From: Candidatus Sericytochromatia bacterium
GTDB taxonomy: Bacteria; Cyanobacteriota; Sericytochromatia; S15B-MN24; JAQBPE01
Direction: 5' to 3'
Length of the DNA stretch: 64,000 bases
Assembly (NCBI GenBank): GCA_035285325.1
Contig: JAYKJB010000038.1
Coordinates: 19,248 to 83,247 of the forward strand
The stretch's first letter is position 1. The number at the start of each line of letters is the position of its first letter. The position numbers and the translations under genes were made by a program. The notes below the pieces were generated by a model, which had not been told where the DNA came from, ran no database searches, and saw only the letters and a program-made list of their open reading frames with translations. Shown here piece by piece: positions 8,196 through 15,726 of the stretch.

Positions 8196-8876
8196 TCAGG
8201 GCGAAACGCTCGGGGCTGGAGGGGCCTGGTAACCCGGGTCTTCCTGGGATACGCGGGCCTTGTGGATGCGATCGCCGATCGTGAGTTCCCGCACCACGTC
8301 CATCCCACTCGTGACCTGGCCGAAGATGGCGTACGACTCCTCCAGATGAGGGGCCGAGTCCAGCGTCACGAAAAACTGGCTGTCACCGCTGGTGGGGGAC
8401 TTGCCGCGAGCCAGGCCCACCGTGCCAGGCAGGTAGCGCACCGTCTGCCCGACAAATTCCGGGGCGATCGTCTTGCCGGATCCGCCCCGGCCGATCTCAG
8501 GATGGGCCGCCGGCTTGTTGCGCGTGCCCGGATCGCCCATCTGAACGGCGGTTCCCCGCACGATGCGATGGACGGCCAGCCCATCGTAGAAGCCCGCGCG
8601 AACCAGGCGCACGATCTGCTCCACCGTTTTGGGGGCTTCCCTCGGGAAGGTCACGAAAGTGAAGTTGCCCTTGCTGGTCTCGAAGGTGAGCCGCGCGCCC
8701 AGATGGATCACGTGGCCGGCCTCTTCCTCCACGAGCGGGAGCGGGGCGCCGGGCTGGCGATCGGCTTGCTGGGGCGTGGACTGGGACTTGGCGGCCATGG
8801 CCCAGGCCGGTGCATCGGACAGGCCAAGGCCCGTGAGCAGGGCAAGCGTCGACAGACAGAGCAAGCGCGTGTGCAT
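8196..8876 (-). CDS. secreted cyclophilin-type peptidyl-prolyl isomerase
   Basis: A 226-residue PPIase with a signal peptide (about 1-26, ending APAWA). The cyclophilin core shows F-x-DGLAVHRIVRGTAVQMGDP, GLARGKSPTSGDSQFFVTL and YAIFGQVTSGMDVV, which line the active site; the usual FHR Phe is replaced by VHR (AVHRI), and Gln/Met of QMGD are kept. It likely catalyses cis-trans proline isomerisation during folding of exported proteins. A spacer of about 30 low-complexity residues separates the signal peptide from the core. ATG at 8876. It is convergent with the M1-like gene, and the glycosyltransferase gene on the same strand ends 27 bases upstream. Confidence 0.92.
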   Translation of the reverse strand: MHTRLLCLSTLALLTGLGLSDAPAWAMAAKSQSTPQQADRQPGAPLPLVEEEAGHVIHLGARLTFETSKGNFTFVTFPREAPKTVEQIVRLVRAGFYDGLAVHRIVRGTAVQMGDPGTRNKPAAHPEIGRGGSGKTIAPEFVGQTVRYLPGTVGLARGKSPTSGDSQFFVTLDSAPHLEESYAIFGQVTSGMDVVRELTIGDRIHKARVSQEDPGYQAPPAPSVSP

Positions 8877-8903
8877 AGTGAGGAATTGTAGCAGCCCATT
8901 TCT

Positions 8904-10013
8904 TCAAGGCGCCAGCGGTTTATTCACAGACAGGGCCTCGTGATAGATGCGTTGCAACCGCAACATGTTGTCAGACAAGCCATAACGCTGTTCGATGCGC
9001 TGGCGCACCAGGGGGCGCCGGCGCCTGATCTCGTCGGGGCTGGCGATCGCCTGCTGCATGACCTGTGGCAAGCCCTCCGACAAGCGTGACGGGTCGAGGG
9101 TCCAACCCACGCCCGAAATCACCTCACCGTCGGCGCCCACATCCGTGGCGGCCGGCACCGCGCCACAGGCCATCGCCTCCAGCAGGGCCAGCGAGAGACC
9201 CTCGATGCTCGAGGGCAGCAAGAAGACGTCGCTGCCACGCAAGATGTCGATGCGCGCCGCCTCGTCTTGAATCCAGCCCAGCCAATGAACCCCGCTGAGG
9301 TGGCCCCAGCGAGCCCGCAGCCTGGCGGCCAGCACGCCGTCCCCGACCAAGGCGAGCTTGGTGTCCGGGGAACGACGCAAGCCTGCCCAGGCGCTCAGCA
9401 GCTGGTGGACATTTTTCTCGGGGTCCAACCGCCCCATGTAGGTGAACAGCAGATGCGCCGGATGAGCCCGACGAAAGTGGCTCTCTCCGGGGCTGTATCG
9501 ACGCAGATCCACCCCGTGGGGAAGCACCCGCAGGCGGTTGCCGGGTACCCCCAGCTCGGCCACGCGCCGGGCCTGACCCTCCGAAAACACGATCACCCGC
9601 TGGCAGGCCCGCAGGGTCGGCCCGTACAGCTGATAGACCAGGGCGGATACTTGCCCGGGAAAGCTCGGGCGGTGGTCCAGGGCCACGTGGAAGGTGGCCA
9701 CCAAGGGGATTCCGAGCTGCTGACAGAGCCTGGGCAGGCACCAGTCGAGGGGCCCCAGCGCGAATGAGGCGTGGACCAGGTCAGGGCTGAACAGCTGCAG
9801 CTTGTCAGCCAGTTGCCGCAGCGCGGCAGGGCGTGGGACGACGAACAGGGGGGTGCGCAGCAGGGCCGGCAGGCACTCCTCGCCATCCGCAGCGTCGTGG
9901 ACGTGGCAGAACATGACCTGGTGCCCGGCCTGACGAAGGGCTCCGATCAGTTCTCGGCAATAGGTGACGATGCCGCAGAATGGGTACTTCTTGCCCAAGA
10001 CCGCGATGCGCAT
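8904..10013 (-). CDS. glycosyltransferase family 4 protein
   Basis: A 369-residue GT-B glycosyltransferase. The N-terminal acceptor domain begins MRIAVLGKKYPFCGIVTYCREL; the C-terminal nucleotide-sugar domain has YMGRLDPEKN and the GT4 E-x7-E motif in SIEGLSLALLEAMACG. It would transfer a sugar from an activated donor to a lipid- or surface-linked acceptor in the cytoplasm; the substrate cannot be read from sequence. I start it at ATG 10013, which has GGAGG eight bases upstream, rather than at earlier in-frame codons. No other capsule or LPS genes adjoin it, although ugd (17260) and a GT2 (22326) are in the wider region. Confidence 0.88.
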   Translation of the reverse strand: MRIAVLGKKYPFCGIVTYCRELIGALRQAGHQVMFCHVHDAADGEECLPALLRTPLFVVPRPAALRQLADKLQLFSPDLVHASFALGPLDWCLPRLCQQLGIPLVATFHVALDHRPSFPGQVSALVYQLYGPTLRACQRVIVFSEGQARRVAELGVPGNRLRVLPHGVDLRRYSPGESHFRRAHPAHLLFTYMGRLDPEKNVHQLLSAWAGLRRSPDTKLALVGDGVLAARLRARWGHLSGVHWLGWIQDEAARIDILRGSDVFLLPSSIEGLSLALLEAMACGAVPAATDVGADGEVISGVGWTLDPSRLSEGLPQVMQQAIASPDEIRRRRPLVRQRIEQRYGLSDNMLRLQRIYHEALSVNKPLAP

Positions 10014-10312
10014 CGTGGTTCCTCCATCCGCGACCCTAACGACTTTCCAGGCGGATGCGGATGTGCGAGCTGGCTGATTTCTCCTGGGCAAGGGGGAGGT
10101 CGATCCGCAGATCGATCCGTCCCCTTCGCCCACGTGCCGCCATTTCAGGGGGTTTGCCGGCTCGTTGGCCGTCCGGAAAGCCAAAAAAATGGTTCAGAAA
10201 AGGTTAAGTTTCCGAACTTCAACGCAAGTTTAGGGGCCTTTAAACCTAAATTAACCCCAAGAGCCGTTTGTGAGATCAGCCCAGGGCCCTCGCCCTGACG
10301 CCAGGAGGAACC
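10014..10312. promoter_or_regulatory. divergent intergenic region with AT-rich inverted repeats
   Basis: These 299 bases separate the minus-strand glycosyltransferase from a plus-strand membrane protein. About 10190-10260 is strikingly AT-rich for this genome and contains two inverted repeats: AAGTT-tccg-AACTT (10207-10220) and TTTAGG-N10-CCTAAA (10229-10250). They are likely operator or promoter elements for the gene at 10313; I could not pick a convincing -35/-10 pair. I see no RNA gene. Confidence 0.4.
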
Positions 10313-10957
10313 ATGCCCACTGCCGTTGCCAACCGTCCCCTCGTCAGCGCCAAGCCCGTTGCCGCTCCGGCCGCGTTGCCCGCTGGTGACAAGCCTGTGG
10401 CCGCGCCGGCTGCTGCCCCTACGCTGTCGCCGGTGGCCGCGAACACCCCTTCGCTGATGAACGGGCTCGACATCATTCGCACCAGTGCGGCGGTCGGCCA
10501 GGCGGCCGGGCGGGTGGCCTTCACGCCCCCCGTGATTGTCGACATCTTCAAGTCCAGCATTCGCTCGGGTTTCAGTCTGACCAACATTGCCTGGTTCGTG
10601 GTGCCGTCGGCCATTCGCAATGGTCGCGATGTCGCCAGCGATAAGATTTCCGTGGGCCGGGCGGCGGCCAACGTGTCGACCGAAGCCACCATGGGCATCG
10701 GCAAGGGCATCATGGCCGGCACGGTGGTGCAGTCGCTGTCGATTGCCACCGGTCCGCTGATGGGGCTGCTGCCCATCTCGCCCGCGATCCTGCCGTTCGT
10801 GAGCATCGGGGTCGGCCTGGTGGGCATGGTCGGCACCTACTGGGTGATGAACAAGGTGGTCAAGGCCACCGGCATCGACCAGAAGATGGCCGACACGCTG
10901 ACCCGCTGGTTCGGCGGCGACAAGGCCGGCACGACGACCCCGCCCAAGGTCCAGTAA
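10313..10957 (+). CDS. unknown membrane protein
   Basis: A 214-residue protein that I do not recognise. The first 45 residues are Ala/Pro-rich and disordered, with PVAAPA-type repeats. Residues about 75-205 hold hydrophobic segments (SGFSLTNIAWFVVPSAI, ATMGIGKGIMAGTVV, ILPFVSIGVGLVGMVGTYWVM) with a small-residue, glycine-zipper-like pattern, followed by a charged helix and a short hydrophilic tail. It is plausibly a small inner-membrane protein. ATG at 10313 has AGGAGG (10301-10306) upstream. It appears monocistronic: AT-rich regulatory DNA precedes it and a strong hairpin follows. No neighbour gives a functional clue. Confidence 0.75.
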   Translation: MPTAVANRPLVSAKPVAAPAALPAGDKPVAAPAAAPTLSPVAANTPSLMNGLDIIRTSAAVGQAAGRVAFTPPVIVDIFKSSIRSGFSLTNIAWFVVPSAIRNGRDVASDKISVGRAAANVSTEATMGIGKGIMAGTVVQSLSIATGPLMGLLPISPAILPFVSIGVGLVGMVGTYWVMNKVVKATGIDQKMADTLTRWFGGDKAGTTTPPKVQ

Positions 10958-10975
10958 CGCCCCGCCCGCGTCGAG

Positions 10976-11000
10976 GGGGAGCGAGTGCCGCTCGCTCCCC
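10976..11000 (+). terminator. perfect 10-bp hairpin after the membrane-protein gene
   Basis: GGGGAGCGAG (10976-10985), loop TGCCG, CTCGCTCCCC (10991-11000) is a perfect, very stable stem 18 bases past the stop codon at 10957. A second, related imperfect stem (GCAGGGG...CCCCTGC, about 11003-11032) follows. The T-run of an intrinsic terminator is absent, so pausing or bidirectional function is possible. Confidence 0.5.
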
Positions 11001-11058
11001 GGCAGGGGCGAAGAAGTGGCTCGCTCCCCTGCAGGCTCCTGCCCGCGTGCTCCCTATG

Positions 11059-11095
11059 ATGACCTCACGCCCCCGAGGGTTCTGCGTGAGGTCAT
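11059..11095 (+). promoter_or_regulatory. 12-bp inverted repeat masking the ribosome binding site
   Basis: ATGACCTCACGC (11059-11070) and GCGTGAGGTCAT (11084-11095) are exact reverse complements around a 13-base loop. The 3' arm contains the GAGG ribosome site (11088-11091) and ends directly before the ATG at 11096. In RNA this would sequester the site; in DNA it could be a dyad operator. Confidence 0.55.
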
Positions 11096-12577
11096 ATGGC
11101 TGGTTTGCCTCAAGCGTCCAAACCACTGCACCTGGTGGTGATCGATAGCTGGTTGCCTGCGGCGGTTGCGAGCGAGCTCCAGGCGGGCCGCTTGCCCGCG
11201 CTGGCCCATCTGCTGGCTCACGGGACGATCGACTACGGTTGCACGACCACCTTTCCCTCCGTCACGCCGGCTTGTCTGGCGGCGCTGGCGACCGGCGTGG
11301 GGCCGGAGCGGAATCACATCACGGGTGTGCTCTGGTACGACCGGCATCCGGATCGCTATGTCCACTACTGGCCCTATCCGCAGAGCCTGGTCTGGGGAAC
11401 CCTGACGCACGTCCTGGGGGATTTTTTCCTCCGCATGAACGCGCACCATCTCAACGCGAGCCAGCCGACCCTGTTCGAGGCCCTGGAGTCCCGAGGGGTG
11501 CGCGCCGCGGCGGTCAATTTTCCGCTCAGTCGCGGCAGCACCTTGCACCGGGCGTGCGTCCCGTGGCTGCTACGTCAGCTGGGGGGGCTGCCACGCGAGT
11601 GGGCCGTGGCAGGGCCGCGCTACCTGCGCCTGGGGGATCTGGTTCCGGGCGATCGCCCGGTGGCCGGCGGCCTGTGGCGCAAGTATGGCTTCAACGACCG
11701 GGCGAGCGCCGCCTACAGCGCCGAGTTGATTCGACAGGTGCGGCCGGACTTCATGCTCACCTATTTCAACGAGAACGATCTGCGCACCCATCACCATGGG
11801 CCCGACGGCATCGGCTGGAGCTTGCGTCGCGTGGACCAGGAACTGGGCCGCTTGCTGGAAGCCTATGGTTCCTGGGATCGCGCGGTGAGGGAGGCACGCT
11901 GGATGATCGTCGGGGATCACGGGCAGAGCCATACCTTTCCCTGGCGCAGCGGCCACGCGGTGAACGTCTTCAAGGCCTTCCCGGACTTCCGTGTCGCGCC
12001 GCTCCGGGATGGAGGGTTGCGGAGCAACGGGCACGACTTTGCGGTCGGCCCGAACGATCGCATGTGCTATTTCTACTTCCACGAAGGGCGCGCCCACCTG
12101 CGGGACACCATCCGCGACCGCGTCTCCGAATGGCCCGCGGTCGACCAGGTGCTCTGGCGTGAGGGGGACACCTGCTGGGCTTTTTCCCCGGCCCGGCGGG
12201 CACGCCTGGGTTGGCAGTCCGGTGGACCGATCCGCGACGCCTGGGGCCAGGCCTGGACGCTGTTCGGCGATCCAGGTGCGCTGGATGGGCGCCTGGAGGG
12301 GGAGCGTTTTCTGGACGGGGCCTACCCCAACTGTTTGGCGCGCGCCCACGGGGCCTTGAACGCGCCCCAGGCCTCCACCTTGATTCTCACGGCCCGGCTG
12401 GGTTACGAGTTCACCAGCGGCTTTCCGATGGGGCGGGCCAACCACGGCTCGTTGCACCGGCTGGACTCCTGTGTGCCCCTGGTGACGGTGGACGTGCAAG
12501 CGCCGGCTCTGGCCCGCATCACCGACCTGTATGAGGTGGTGATGCACGCCATGCTGTCGCGGCCAGTCAGGGCGTGA
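11096..12577 (+). CDS. alkaline-phosphatase-superfamily phosphodiesterase
   Basis: A 493-residue protein of the type I phosphodiesterase/nucleotide pyrophosphatase (AP superfamily) group. The nucleophile block TTTFPSVTPACLAALATG (about 47-64, Thr/Ser nucleophile) and the metal-site blocks NDLRTHHHGPD and MIVGDHGQS are present, with a third His region (GFPMGRANHGS) near the C-terminus. The enzyme should hydrolyse phosphate mono- or diesters using two divalent metals. No signal peptide is evident, so a cytoplasmic location is likely, which is unusual for the superfamily but seen in phosphonate and lipid enzymes. The substrate is unknown. The start lies immediately downstream of a 12-bp inverted repeat that covers its ribosome site. 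Confidence 0.85.
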   Translation: MAGLPQASKPLHLVVIDSWLPAAVASELQAGRLPALAHLLAHGTIDYGCTTTFPSVTPACLAALATGVGPERNHITGVLWYDRHPDRYVHYWPYPQSLVWGTLTHVLGDFFLRMNAHHLNASQPTLFEALESRGVRAAAVNFPLSRGSTLHRACVPWLLRQLGGLPREWAVAGPRYLRLGDLVPGDRPVAGGLWRKYGFNDRASAAYSAELIRQVRPDFMLTYFNENDLRTHHHGPDGIGWSLRRVDQELGRLLEAYGSWDRAVREARWMIVGDHGQSHTFPWRSGHAVNVFKAFPDFRVAPLRDGGLRSNGHDFAVGPNDRMCYFYFHEGRAHLRDTIRDRVSEWPAVDQVLWREGDTCWAFSPARRARLGWQSGGPIRDAWGQAWTLFGDPGALDGRLEGERFLDGAYPNCLARAHGALNAPQASTLILTARLGYEFTSGFPMGRANHGSLHRLDSCVPLVTVDVQAPALARITDLYEVVMHAMLSRPVRA

Positions 12578-12592
12578 ACGGTCGGTCCGGCC

Positions 12593-12790
12593 TCAGGACG
12601 CGGTCGAGCTCGAGAAGACCCGCGAGGCCAGACTCTCGAGCTCTGCCTCGATTTCCAGAAGGGCCTTGCGCCAGTCCCACGAGCTGCAACTGCTCACATG
12701 GTCGATGGCGGCATCAAGCGTGACGAGTTCCGCACGCCAGTTCCATTCGCTGGGGACGGGGGCCGTGGCTGTCGGGGAGGCGAGATTCAT
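12593..12790 (-). CDS. small hypothetical protein
   Basis: A 65-residue protein rich in Trp for its size (WNW, SWDW) with two predicted amphipathic helices (RAELVTLDAAIDHV and RKALLEIEAELESLASRV). No known family is recognised. It lies between the convergent phosphodiesterase gene (16-base gap) and panB on the same strand (67-base gap). ATG at 12790. The spacing pattern and helical composition make it a likely real cytosolic protein, but support is limited to the open frame. Confidence 0.5.
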   Translation of the reverse strand: MNLASPTATAPVPSEWNWRAELVTLDAAIDHVSSCSSWDWRKALLEIEAELESLASRVFSSSTAS

Positions 12791-12857
12791 GGTGACTTCA
12801 TCATAACATCAGGGACGTGACTTCGTCGTGGGGCCCGAGGACGGGCGCCCCTTCCCT

Positions 12858-13739
12858 CTACGGCGCCTTTCCATCAATGCCCTGAGCGAGAAATTCCTGA
12901 GCCGGAAGTTCCACGTGGGCACTGTGACTTGCCTCGGGAAACCGACCGGCGCGTACGTCGCCCGCGTAGTTCGAAATGGCCTGGACCATGGGGGCATGGA
13001 GTTCGGCATATCGGCGCGCGTGCTTGGGCAGGAAATCGGTGTACAGGCCGAGCAGGTCATGCACGACCTGAATCTGGCCGCTGCAGCCGACGCCCGCCCC
13101 GATCCCGATGGTGGGGATGCTGATCTGCGAGGTGACCAGGGCCGCCACTTCGGCCGGCACCAGTTCGAGCACCAGGGCACAGGCCCCTGCCGCTTCGACG
13201 GCCTGGGCCTGGGCGACCAGCGCCTGGATGGCCTCCGGCGTCTTGGCCTGGACCTTCATGCCGATCGCGTGGACGGCCTGCGGCGTGAAGCCGAGGTGCG
13301 CCACCACCGGGATCCCGGCCTGAACGATCGCCGAGATGCAGGCGAGCTGGTGGGCGTATCCCCCTTCCAGTTTGACGGCCTTGGCGCCGGCCTCTTTGAG
13401 GAATCGACCCGCGTTGCGCACGGCCTCCTCCACGCTGGCGTGATAGGACAAAAAAGGCATGTCGCCAATCACCCAGGCGCGGCGAACGCCCCGCGTGACC
13501 GCCCGCGTGTGATGCAGCATGTCTTCCATCGTGACGGGCAAGGTGCTGTCATAGCCCAACACCACCATCCCGAGTGAGTCACCCACCAGCAGCACGTCGA
13601 CGCCAGCCTCATCAGCCACCTTGGCCGAGGTATAGTCATACGCGGTCAACGCGACGATTTTTTCGCCTCGCGCGCGCATCGCAGCCAGTTCTGCGGTGGT
13701 GACAGGGCTCCAGTTTTGCTTGTTGGACGGGCCGTACAC
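12858..13739 (-). CDS. panB: 3-methyl-2-oxobutanoate hydroxymethyltransferase
   Basis: First committed enzyme of pantothenate (CoA) synthesis: transfers a hydroxymethyl group from 5,10-methylenetetrahydrofolate to alpha-ketoisovalerate, giving ketopantoate. The 293-residue protein has the family blocks LTAYDYTSAKVADEAGVDVLLVGDSLGMV, DMPFLSY, AVKLEGG and VAHLGFTPQ and the C-terminal IGIGAG; the Mg-binding Asp and Glu are in GDS, DMPF and LEGG. The start GTG at 13739 is supported by GGAGAGGA seven bases upstream. No panC or panD is adjacent. It is divergent from trpS. Confidence 0.95.
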   Translation of the reverse strand: MYGPSNKQNWSPVTTAELAAMRARGEKIVALTAYDYTSAKVADEAGVDVLLVGDSLGMVVLGYDSTLPVTMEDMLHHTRAVTRGVRRAWVIGDMPFLSYHASVEEAVRNAGRFLKEAGAKAVKLEGGYAHQLACISAIVQAGIPVVAHLGFTPQAVHAIGMKVQAKTPEAIQALVAQAQAVEAAGACALVLELVPAEVAALVTSQISIPTIGIGAGVGCSGQIQVVHDLLGLYTDFLPKHARRYAELHAPMVQAISNYAGDVRAGRFPEASHSAHVELPAQEFLAQGIDGKAP

Positions 13740-13813
13740 GAAGCATCCTCTCCACGATCAGTCAGTCGGCTGCGGGCTTTTTACCCCGGTGGGGCAGGTG
13801 GGTCGTCGCGCGT

Positions 13814-13842
13814 TTGCTGGCTGGGGATCACCGCGCTACAAT
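13814..13842 (+). promoter_or_regulatory. promoter of trpS
   Basis: TTGCTG (13814-13819), a 17-base spacer, and TACAAT (13837-13842) form a good sigma-70 promoter. The ATG of trpS follows 37 bases later, leaving a short leader that carries AAGGAAGGA. Confidence 0.6.
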
Positions 13843-13878
13843 GCTGCCGGGTTCGCACCGCAAGGAAGGAAAACCACG

Positions 13879-14898
13879 ATGGGCAAGACGCGCGTCATGA
13901 GCGGCATGCGTACCACGGGAACGCTCCATATCGGCCATTACATGGGGGTTCTGGTCAACTGGGTGCGGCTTCAGGACGAGTTCGACTGCTTCTTCGCCGC
14001 GGCCGACTGGCACATGCTGACCACTGGATTTGCCAAGACCGAGGGTCTGCGTGGGCATACCCGCGCCATCGTGCTTGACTGGCTGACGGCGGGCGTGGAC
14101 CCGACACGTGCCACCATCTACGTGCAATCGGCGGTCACGGAGACCGCTGAGCTGCATTTGCTGCTTTCCATGCTGACGCCCGTGAACTGGTTGCAGCGGG
14201 ATCCGACCCTGAAGGAAATGGTGCGGGAACTGCACATGGCGGAGGACACGGTCAGCTACGGATTGTTGGGCTACCCGGCCCTCCAGACAGCCGATATCCT
14301 GGGGGTCCTCGGCCAGCTGGTGCCGGTCGGCGAGGACCAGGTGGCTCACCTGGAGATCTCGCGCGACATCGCCCGGCGCTTCAACCACCAGTTTGGCGTC
14401 GAGCTGTTCCCGGAGCCACGCCCTCTGCTGGCCGAGATGCCGGTGGTGTTCGGTCTGGATGGTCGCAAGATGAGCAAGAGCTACGGCAATGACATCAAGC
14501 TGGCCGATCCGGCCGAGGCGGTGACTCAGAAGGTCATGGCGTCCGTGACCGATCCGTCCCGGGCGCGCAAGACCGATCCGGGCCATCCGGAGGTCTGCTC
14601 GGTTTATACGGGCTGGGAAACCTATGCGGCGAGCGAGGCTGCCGAGGTGGCCGCGGAGTGTCGGGGTGGGCGGATGGGGTGCGTCGCTTGCAAGCGCGGG
14701 TTGGCCGAGCGCATCAATGGCCTGCTCGAGCCGATGCGGCAGCGTCGGGAGGAATTGGGACGCGACACGGAGCGTCTGGATGATATCGTGGCCGACGGCA
14801 ACCGGCGGGCGCGCGAGGAAACGGCCAAGACGTTGGCCCAGGTGCGAGAGGCGATGGGGTTGAACCAGTTTTGCCCGAATGGGCGTTTGAGGGCCTGA
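13879..14898 (+). CDS. trpS: tryptophanyl-tRNA synthetase
   Basis: Class I aminoacyl-tRNA synthetase charging tRNA-Trp, 339 residues. The HIGH motif is GTLHIGHY and the KMSKS loop is GRKMSKSYGN; the TrpRS-typical block VYTGWETYAASEA with a nearby Cys pair (MGCVACKRGLAERI) is at the C-terminal side, and EDQVAHLEISRDIARRFN lines the active site. ATG 13879 is chosen because AAGGAAGGA (13862-13870) is correctly spaced and the N-terminus then matches the family. It heads a plus-strand run (trpS, pseudouridine synthase, RodZ-like, hypothetical). No trp operon leader-like sequence is seen. Confidence 0.95.
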   Translation: MGKTRVMSGMRTTGTLHIGHYMGVLVNWVRLQDEFDCFFAAADWHMLTTGFAKTEGLRGHTRAIVLDWLTAGVDPTRATIYVQSAVTETAELHLLLSMLTPVNWLQRDPTLKEMVRELHMAEDTVSYGLLGYPALQTADILGVLGQLVPVGEDQVAHLEISRDIARRFNHQFGVELFPEPRPLLAEMPVVFGLDGRKMSKSYGNDIKLADPAEAVTQKVMASVTDPSRARKTDPGHPEVCSVYTGWETYAASEAAEVAAECRGGRMGCVACKRGLAERINGLLEPMRQRREELGRDTERLDDIVADGNRRAREETAKTLAQVREAMGLNQFCPNGRLRA

Positions 14899-14976
14899 CG
14901 TCACGTGAGCGGGGCCACCGATCCCACAACTGGGCGTGCGCATACTCAGGACCTGCCTGAGAATCGCCCATCCACC

Positions 14977-15726
14977 ATGCCTGCCCAGCGCCTGCAGAAA
15001 ATTCTTGCCCAAGCAGGGGTCGCGTCCCGTCGTCACAGTGAGGACCTGATCCGCGAAGGGCGCGTGAAGGTCAATGGTGCGGTGGTCAGCGAACTCGGCT
15101 TCCAGGCCGATGCTGAACGTGACACGATCGAGGTGGACGGGCGTCCGATCGTCTGGACCTCGGCCCGGAGCTATTTTCTGCTTTACAAGCCGCGAGGCTA
15201 TCTGAGCACGTGCTTCGATCCGCAAGGGCGCAAGACCGTGCTGGAACTGGTTCCCTTCGTTCCAGGACTCCATCCGGTCGGTCGGCTCGACAAGGACACC
15301 TCCGGCCTGCTGCTGCTGACCAATGACGGGGCCTTGACCGAAGCGCTGACCCATCCGCGGCACGGCGTCTCCAAGCTCTACGTGGCCGAGGTACTCGGTC
15401 GCCCTTCCCCCACCGCGCTCAAGGCCCTGCGAGAGGGCGTTCCGCTGGAGGGCGGACGCACCTTGCCAGCCGCGGTGGAGTTGCTTGAAAAGCGCGCCGA
15501 GAGTACCGTATTGGCGATCACGCTGCGAGAAGGACGAAATCGTCAGGTCCGACGTATGATGGAGCATGTCGGGCATCCGGTCCGGCGCCTGGAACGGGTG
15601 GCCATCGGTGACCTCACGGCGGGTGACTTGTCGGAAGGGCAATTTCGGGCATTGACGGCGGAGGAAGTGCAAACGTTGCGACGGGATGCACGGCGAGGGA
15701 AGGCACGGGGAGGATCGCGTGGCTAG
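14977..15726 (+). CDS. rRNA pseudouridine synthase (RluB/RsuA family)
   Basis: A 249-residue enzyme that isomerises a specific uridine in rRNA to pseudouridine. An N-terminal S4 RNA-binding domain (QRLQKILAQAGVASRRHSEDLI) is followed by the catalytic domain with the active-site Asp in GRLDKDTSGLLLLTNDG and the late motif EGRNRQVRRMMEHVGHPV. Length and motifs fit RluB (large subunit) better than RsuA, but the target cannot be proven. ATG 14977 places the S4 domain at the N-terminus as in homologues; the earlier GTG at 14905 would add unrelated residues. Its 3' end overlaps the next gene by 8 bases. Confidence 0.9.
   Translation: MPAQRLQKILAQAGVASRRHSEDLIREGRVKVNGAVVSELGFQADAERDTIEVDGRPIVWTSARSYFLLYKPRGYLSTCFDPQGRKTVLELVPFVPGLHPVGRLDKDTSGLLLLTNDGALTEALTHPRHGVSKLYVAEVLGRPSPTALKALREGVPLEGGRTLPAAVELLEKRAESTVLAITLREGRNRQVRRMMEHVGHPVRRLERVAIGDLTAGDLSEGQFRALTAEEVQTLRRDARRGKARGGSRG

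Noticed and set aside
10229..10250. TTTAGG-N10-CCTAAA as a second metal-box operator
   Set aside because: The half-sites match but the gap is 10 bases rather than 4, which does not fit the regulator's palindrome; kept only as an unassigned inverted repeat.
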